From positions 37,720,037-37,784,036 of the forward strand of contig NC_089777.1 in NCBI RefSeq assembly GCF_040412425.1: a DNA stretch of 64,000 bases. The letters are read 5' to 3'. Of the stretch, positions 59,916 through 64,000 are shown one piece after another. A program made the translations under genes and the position numbers. This stretch comes from Macrobrachium rosenbergii (lineage: Eukaryota > Arthropoda > Malacostraca > Decapoda > Palaemonidae). Positions within the stretch are counted from its first letter, which is position 1. Each line of letters starts with the position of its first letter. The notes beneath the pieces were generated by a model, which did not search any database, had not been told where the DNA came from, and was given only the letters and a program-made list of their open reading frames with translations.

Positions 59916-61564
59916 CTAATTAGGAGGTTCTTGGGATGTTGCGTTTAATATGAAAATGGTAAATTGTCAATCTAGAGAAGAGAGGGATTGGAGGTTTATC
60001 TTCTGCGGAAGCTAAGTGGTTTGTGTTCTACAATGGTGATGACTAACGAGTCAGAGCATGTAATACATTGCCACATAATAAATTCCCCTCAACTTATGTG
60101 AATCATCTTTTTTTCGGTTTAAATTTGTCAAATTCTAAAATACTGAACATAATTCAAGTAAATCTGCAATATTTCCAAACGATTTACAGTTCCGAGAGAA
60201 CTGAAATAATGACGAAGACGTTTTGAGAAAGCTTCTGGCAACTACATTTTGAAGACAGCCCGTCCACTGGGAGAACAGGCAGACCTAACATACGTAATGC
60301 AAGGATTGTTCTCTATCATGCAATACATACATCCATCCTTTACCACATAACAAACGAAAACAAGAAGATAAAGTCAGAGACAACCAAACGCGCAAATGCA
60401 ATTTTCTTAGAACATACAATTCTTGACACAGTGTAAATGAGTTTATGCAACTCAAGAGATGCATATGCTTCCCCGGTCTTTAGATAAGAGGAGAAATACA
60501 TTCTGTTGCTTGTATGCATCCTTGTCCCTTTCACACCTTATTACACTTACTACCCACCTTTGGGCATGGGCCCATGCTGGCATAAACAAGCAAGAGAGCC
60601 AACAGGAAGCGTTATGGAAAATGTCAAAGCATGAGGTCACTCCCGGGAGAACTGTATGCGAGATAGAAACAAATGACTCATGTAAACTTACATTTCCTGG
60701 GAAACGATAGTCAAATGTAATCCCATTCAAATGGGAATGTATAATGACTTTACAGTGGGAATACACACACACACACACACACACACACCAGTAAAACTGC
60801 TGGAATTCCATCAGTAGGGGACCTAGGTGGGGCCAAGAAAATTACACAAAACTAATGTAACAATTCTGTAATTAGTAAAATTTACTATTTTCGAATGTAT
60901 ACATCTATGTGAATGAAGGAAAATAATAGTATTAGTAATTAGTAAACCTGTACTTGAAATTACAAAGCTCAAGTTTCAATTAATTTTCAACTTTTACTAT
61001 ATTCAAATGTATCAAATACTGTAATATAAATTTCTTCACAACCTTATATTTAACACTAGCCTAATTTTTATTATCAAGTTTTAATTTTCAACTATAGTAT
61101 AATATCCTTGACACGTAAATATATCAAAATAGTGCATATAATCAATAACACAAAAGACTTATGCCCCTCCAAAATCTCATCAAAATTTCAACCTATCCCA
61201 TTCCCTCTTCTTCGTCTCCTCTCCCTGGAAATTAACTCTAAGCAGCAGTAGCAAATTGCATTGCACTTATTCAAAACTTAACTATAGTTTCAATCACTTC
61301 ATACGTAAATTGATAACATTAAATTGGATCAAAATATCATGAGCAAATATGTCATTTGTATTAAAACCCTATAACTATAATTCTGCTTTTGACCATCAAA
61401 GGGTTAGCTACAAAGAGAATTTCAACTGGGGGGGGGGCAAACATCTGACTAGGGGGCCCAAGCCCCCCTGGCTCCCCCATAGCGATGCCACTGACACACA
61501 AGGCACACACACACACACACACACATATATATAGTAAAACCCACAAAGCACGAAAATAACAAAA
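59916..61564. other. Intergenic AT-rich DNA
   Basis: (CA)n at 60763-60788 and 61505-61525. The G/C-rich patch 61428-61497 ends in GCGATGCCACTGAC, which resembles a common DNA-transposon end, but no matching partner was found. No gene. Confidence 0.35.
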
Positions 61565-61910
61565 CTTTAAAAATTATATTTTTCTTAGGATAAGAACCAG
61601 AGCTTTTATAAATGGAGTTTCTCACACAAGGGTGTTTTGGATGACACTGACTAACTAGAAAAATCAGAACCCTATTGTAGGCCTATGAGTCATGGCCTCC
61701 TCGTCCATTGTGAGAATCAGCCAGTTTGCTACAGATCAATACCCCTGAGATGGGAAAGATTGGAATAGCCATGGGTGGCAAATGAGGGTATATTCTTTTA
61801 TGAAAGCTATGTTTTGTAACCCAGGAAAAATAAAAGTTATTTCTAAAATTTGTTATTTGTTCCTATGGGAATATGAGCCTATGCTTTCATAAATGGAGTT
61901 TCATCCTTGA
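61565..61910 (-). repeat. DIRS-E 3' terminal repeat and internal complementary region
   Basis: 61570-61620 (ATTTTTCTTAGGATAAG, GAGCTTTTATAAATGGAG) has an inverted partner near 61797-61850 (GAAAGCTATGTTTTGTAACC, CAGGAAAAATAAAAG) and a direct partner at 61860-61905 (TCCTATGGGAATATGAGCCT, CTTTCATAAATGGAG). This is the same two-block logic as 10522-10855 in copy B. Confidence 0.65.
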
Positions 61911-62159
61911 GAGGGCAACCTTTCCCCAACTGTAGCAGGTGAGTGTGCCACAGTGGTGCCAAGTTACCCAGAAAGGTACCCTCACTGTCTCGGGTCACTA
62001 CTTATACTCTACACACTCCCTCCCCCACGAAGGGGCTCTTGCAATACTCACCACATCCTTCCAGCACTCCTAGGGACCCTGTCAACTTTCCAGGCAGAGA
62101 CCCCTCCCAAGGGTTAATACTCCTCTATATCACCTGATGAATTGCCACTATTGGCCCCA

Positions 62160-63240
62160 GGGTGAATGTGTCCAAGGAATTGTGCACCAGGTCCCTCAGG
62201 CAGAAAGATGTGAACTTGGACTGCCACTTCCACTTGCCCTTCTTCAGGACTGTAGCACAGAGTGATTCTTCTTGTAGGTGATGGAGGGACATATACCTCT
62301 GATATCACAAGCACTGACTCTGCCGAGGAGTGCCTCCCCACTATCCTTGGAATCGTCAGCCCTGGCTATGACTTCAATTAGCCAGAGTTCTTAGATACCT
62401 CCTTCTTATTCCTTCCCACAGTAACGAACAACCTCCTATATAAGGGTCTGAGAGGAGCTGTCCTCTTCAGGTACTGTCTCAGGGCCCAGATTGGACATAG
62501 TAACATTTCGTCCTTGTTATATTCAATGAAGTTCTTCGGGGAAGGGATTGAGAACCTCTTCAATTTTAGGTCAAAGGAAGTGAGGGGTTCTGAGCCTTGG
62601 CCATGAATTCTGGGACAAACTCCAAGGACAGGGAGGCTCACCCCTCTAGATGGGAGAAGTTGTAGGAGAGCCTTTGCAGTTCTCCAAACCTTTTGGCTGA
62701 GGTAAGTACCAGAAGGAATACCATCTTCAAGGTAAGGTCTCTGTAGGATGCCTTCTGCAGGAGGTCACACGAATGGATGATGTAAGCTGGTTAGGACCTT
62801 CGTAACAACCCCCACTGGGGCTTTGACCTCCCTCAGAGGGCACTTCTCGAAACCTCTGATGATGGCAGACAACTTCCAGGAGTTGGACAAGCCAATGGCC
62901 CTCAGCTAAAACACTTGGGTGAGGGCTGCCCAGTAGCCCTTGACTGCTGACACTGAGAGGGCCTTCTCCTGATATAGGTAGACGAGGAAGTCTGCCGCAT
63001 TCTTCAGAGGTCTTGAGTGGATTGTGACCCCTTTGACAGCACCAACCCCAGAATTCAGTCCACTTTCCCTGATACAACCCAGTAGAAGAAGGTCTGAAGG
63101 TGTCTGTGATGTCTGCAGCAGCCTTCTTCAAAAACCCCTTCTTAAGGAGCTTCTGGAGAACCTCCATCTGTGAAGGCAGAGAGAGGACACTGATCAATAC
63201 CTTCAGTTGTGGTCTTGCACTAGAAGGCTGGGCATCAGTG
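62160..63240 (-). pseudogene. DIRS-E tyrosine recombinase (catalytic residues changed)
   Basis: The N-terminal part reads LLKKGFLKKAAADITDTFRP and GLYQGKWTEFWGWCCQRG (about 63155-63030). The C-terminal half (62541-62378) reads DEMLLCPIWALRQYLKRTAP and YRRLFVTVGRNKKEVS. The HxxR box reads ACDIRGI near 62306, with His replaced by Cys, and the nucleophile position reads SFCLRDL near 62205, with Tyr replaced by Cys. Both changes, plus frameshifts in the middle, make the enzyme inactive. Confidence 0.75.
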
Positions 63241-63986
63241 GTAACTCCCTTAGGACATCTATCAGCAGGTGCAGGTCTGTGTACCACCCTGCCTGAGGCC
63301 ACAGGGGAGCCACCAGCATCATGCAAAGGCCCTGGGACTGGAAGAGTTTGTTGAAGACCCTTCTCATCTGGTTGAATGGTGGGAAGGTGTAGACACCCAG
63401 ATTGTCCCACAAGTGCTGGAGGGCATCCTGCATTGCCCCTCTCTAGTCTGGGACTAGGGAACAGCACAGGGGAAACCTTGCGTTGTGGGCTGTGGTGCAG
63501 AAGTTGATTGCTGGGGCCATGCAAAGCTCCAACAGTCTGTTTGTCATTTCCTGATTTAATGCCCACTTTGTTTCTACAATTTTCCCCACCTGGGATGTAC
63601 CTGGCCACCAGTTTCAGGCACAAGGTCGCTGACCACTCATGAGTCTTGAGTGCCAGATCACACAACTCTGGAGAGACTGTCCCTCTTTGATTGTTCACAT
63701 AGGCCACTACTGTTGTGCTGTCGCTCACAGCAACTGCTGAGTGGCCTGCTTTATGGTGTTGGAAGAGCTGAAGGACCCACCATACTGCTCTCATTTCAAG
63801 GGCGTTGATGTGCCCCTCCCTCTCACTGGGGCCCCATGTCCCTGGAATGAACTTGCTGTTGAGGTGTGCACTCCAACCCCTTTGGGAGGTGTCAGAGAAT
63901 ACCAGTATCTTGGGAGGTGGCTTGCTGAGCGGTACTCTCCGCATGAGGTTGGCGGGGTCTAAGTTGCCCCTTACCTTCTCTGTCAC
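63241..63986 (-). pseudogene. DIRS-E RNase H and methyltransferase-like region
   Basis: RNase H: ILVFSDTSQRGWSAHL (about 63905), WGPSEREGHINALEMRAVWW (about 63830), VSDSTTVVAYVNNQRG (about 63725; the usual DNTT reads DSTT) and ARYIPGGEN. The frame then shifts, and the methyltransferase-like part reads LGVYTFPPFNQMRRVFNKLF and LVAPLWPQAGWYTDLHLL (63400-63260), keeping the PPF motif. Confidence 0.82.
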
Positions 63987-64000
63987 TTCTGTGAGCTGGG

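Larger units (their letters stand above)
61565..64000 (-). mobile_element. DIRS retrotransposon copy E (3' part, runs off window)
   Basis: Minus orientation, from a different DIRS lineage than A-D judging by sequence. In window, from the left: 3' terminal repeat plus internal complementary region (61565-61910), recombinase (62160-63240), methyltransferase-like and RNase H (63240-63986). RT, ORF1 and the 5' repeat must lie beyond 64000. It is GC-richer than its surroundings. Confidence 0.85.

Noticed and set aside
60815..61497. DNA transposon bounded by CAGTAGGGG and CCACTG
   Set aside because: The right end resembles a common transposon terminus, but the left end matches it for only a few bases and no target duplication was found.

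Overview
This window looks like nuclear DNA of an arthropod, most likely a decapod crustacean. It holds intron-split genes with GT/AG junctions, many long (AT)n, (GA)n and (CT)n microsatellites, at least five DIRS-type tyrosine-recombinase retrotransposons (a group known to be common in Decapoda), short CCTAA runs matching the arthropod telomere unit, and layers of DNA transposons, LINE and Penelope relics. The species call is inference. Nothing bacterial or viral was seen.

Two host genes can be supported, both on the minus strand. The first is an SS18 (SYT) orthologue, the SWI/SNF-associated co-activator. Exon 1 lies at 37636-37707, exon 2 at 31601-31677, exon 3 at 18699-18780 and exon 4 at 367-627, and the rest of the gene lies beyond the left edge. 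Reading phases agree across every junction and reproduce the conserved SNH domain. Its introns span about 37 kb and are filled with retrotransposons. The second gene (45812-59834) is unnamed and encodes a small membrane protein. Two separate candidate first exons (59619-59834 and 51121-51348) each encode a cysteine-bearing N-terminus plus two transmembrane helices. Both end in phase 0 and can join one shared last exon (45812-46027) that encodes a cytosolic tail with two PPxY motifs. This is the most interesting gene-level observation.

Layout. 1-18115: SS18 exon 4, then a nested stack in intron 3. DIRS copy A (1335-10521, plus its 5' terminal repeat at 17931-18115) is interrupted by a young gag-only LTR retrotransposon (4307-7977) and by a second DIRS copy B (10522-17930), which itself carries a DNA transposon (11251-12321). 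18116-31600: duplicated GA-microsatellite modules, SS18 exon 3, DIRS copy C (19586-25977), and an old plus-strand DIRS relic D (about 25963-31280) holding a pogo-like element. 31601-37860: SS18 exon 2, a diverged repeat array with telomere-like CCTAA units, a solo LTR, a hAT relic with an exact 8-bp target duplication, SS18 exon 1 and its promoter region. 37861-45811: mostly unique AT-rich DNA with three pogo-like MITEs. 45812-59842: the PPxY membrane gene, whose introns hold microsatellites, Penelope GIY-YIG relics, two LINE relics and a tRNA-derived SINE pair. 61565-64000: the 3' part of a fifth DIRS copy, E, which runs off the right edge.

All DIRS coding regions are broken by frameshifts or stops. 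Three copies (A, B, C) share ORF1, reverse transcriptase, RNase H, methyltransferase-like domain and tyrosine recombinase in the expected order, on the same strand as SS18.
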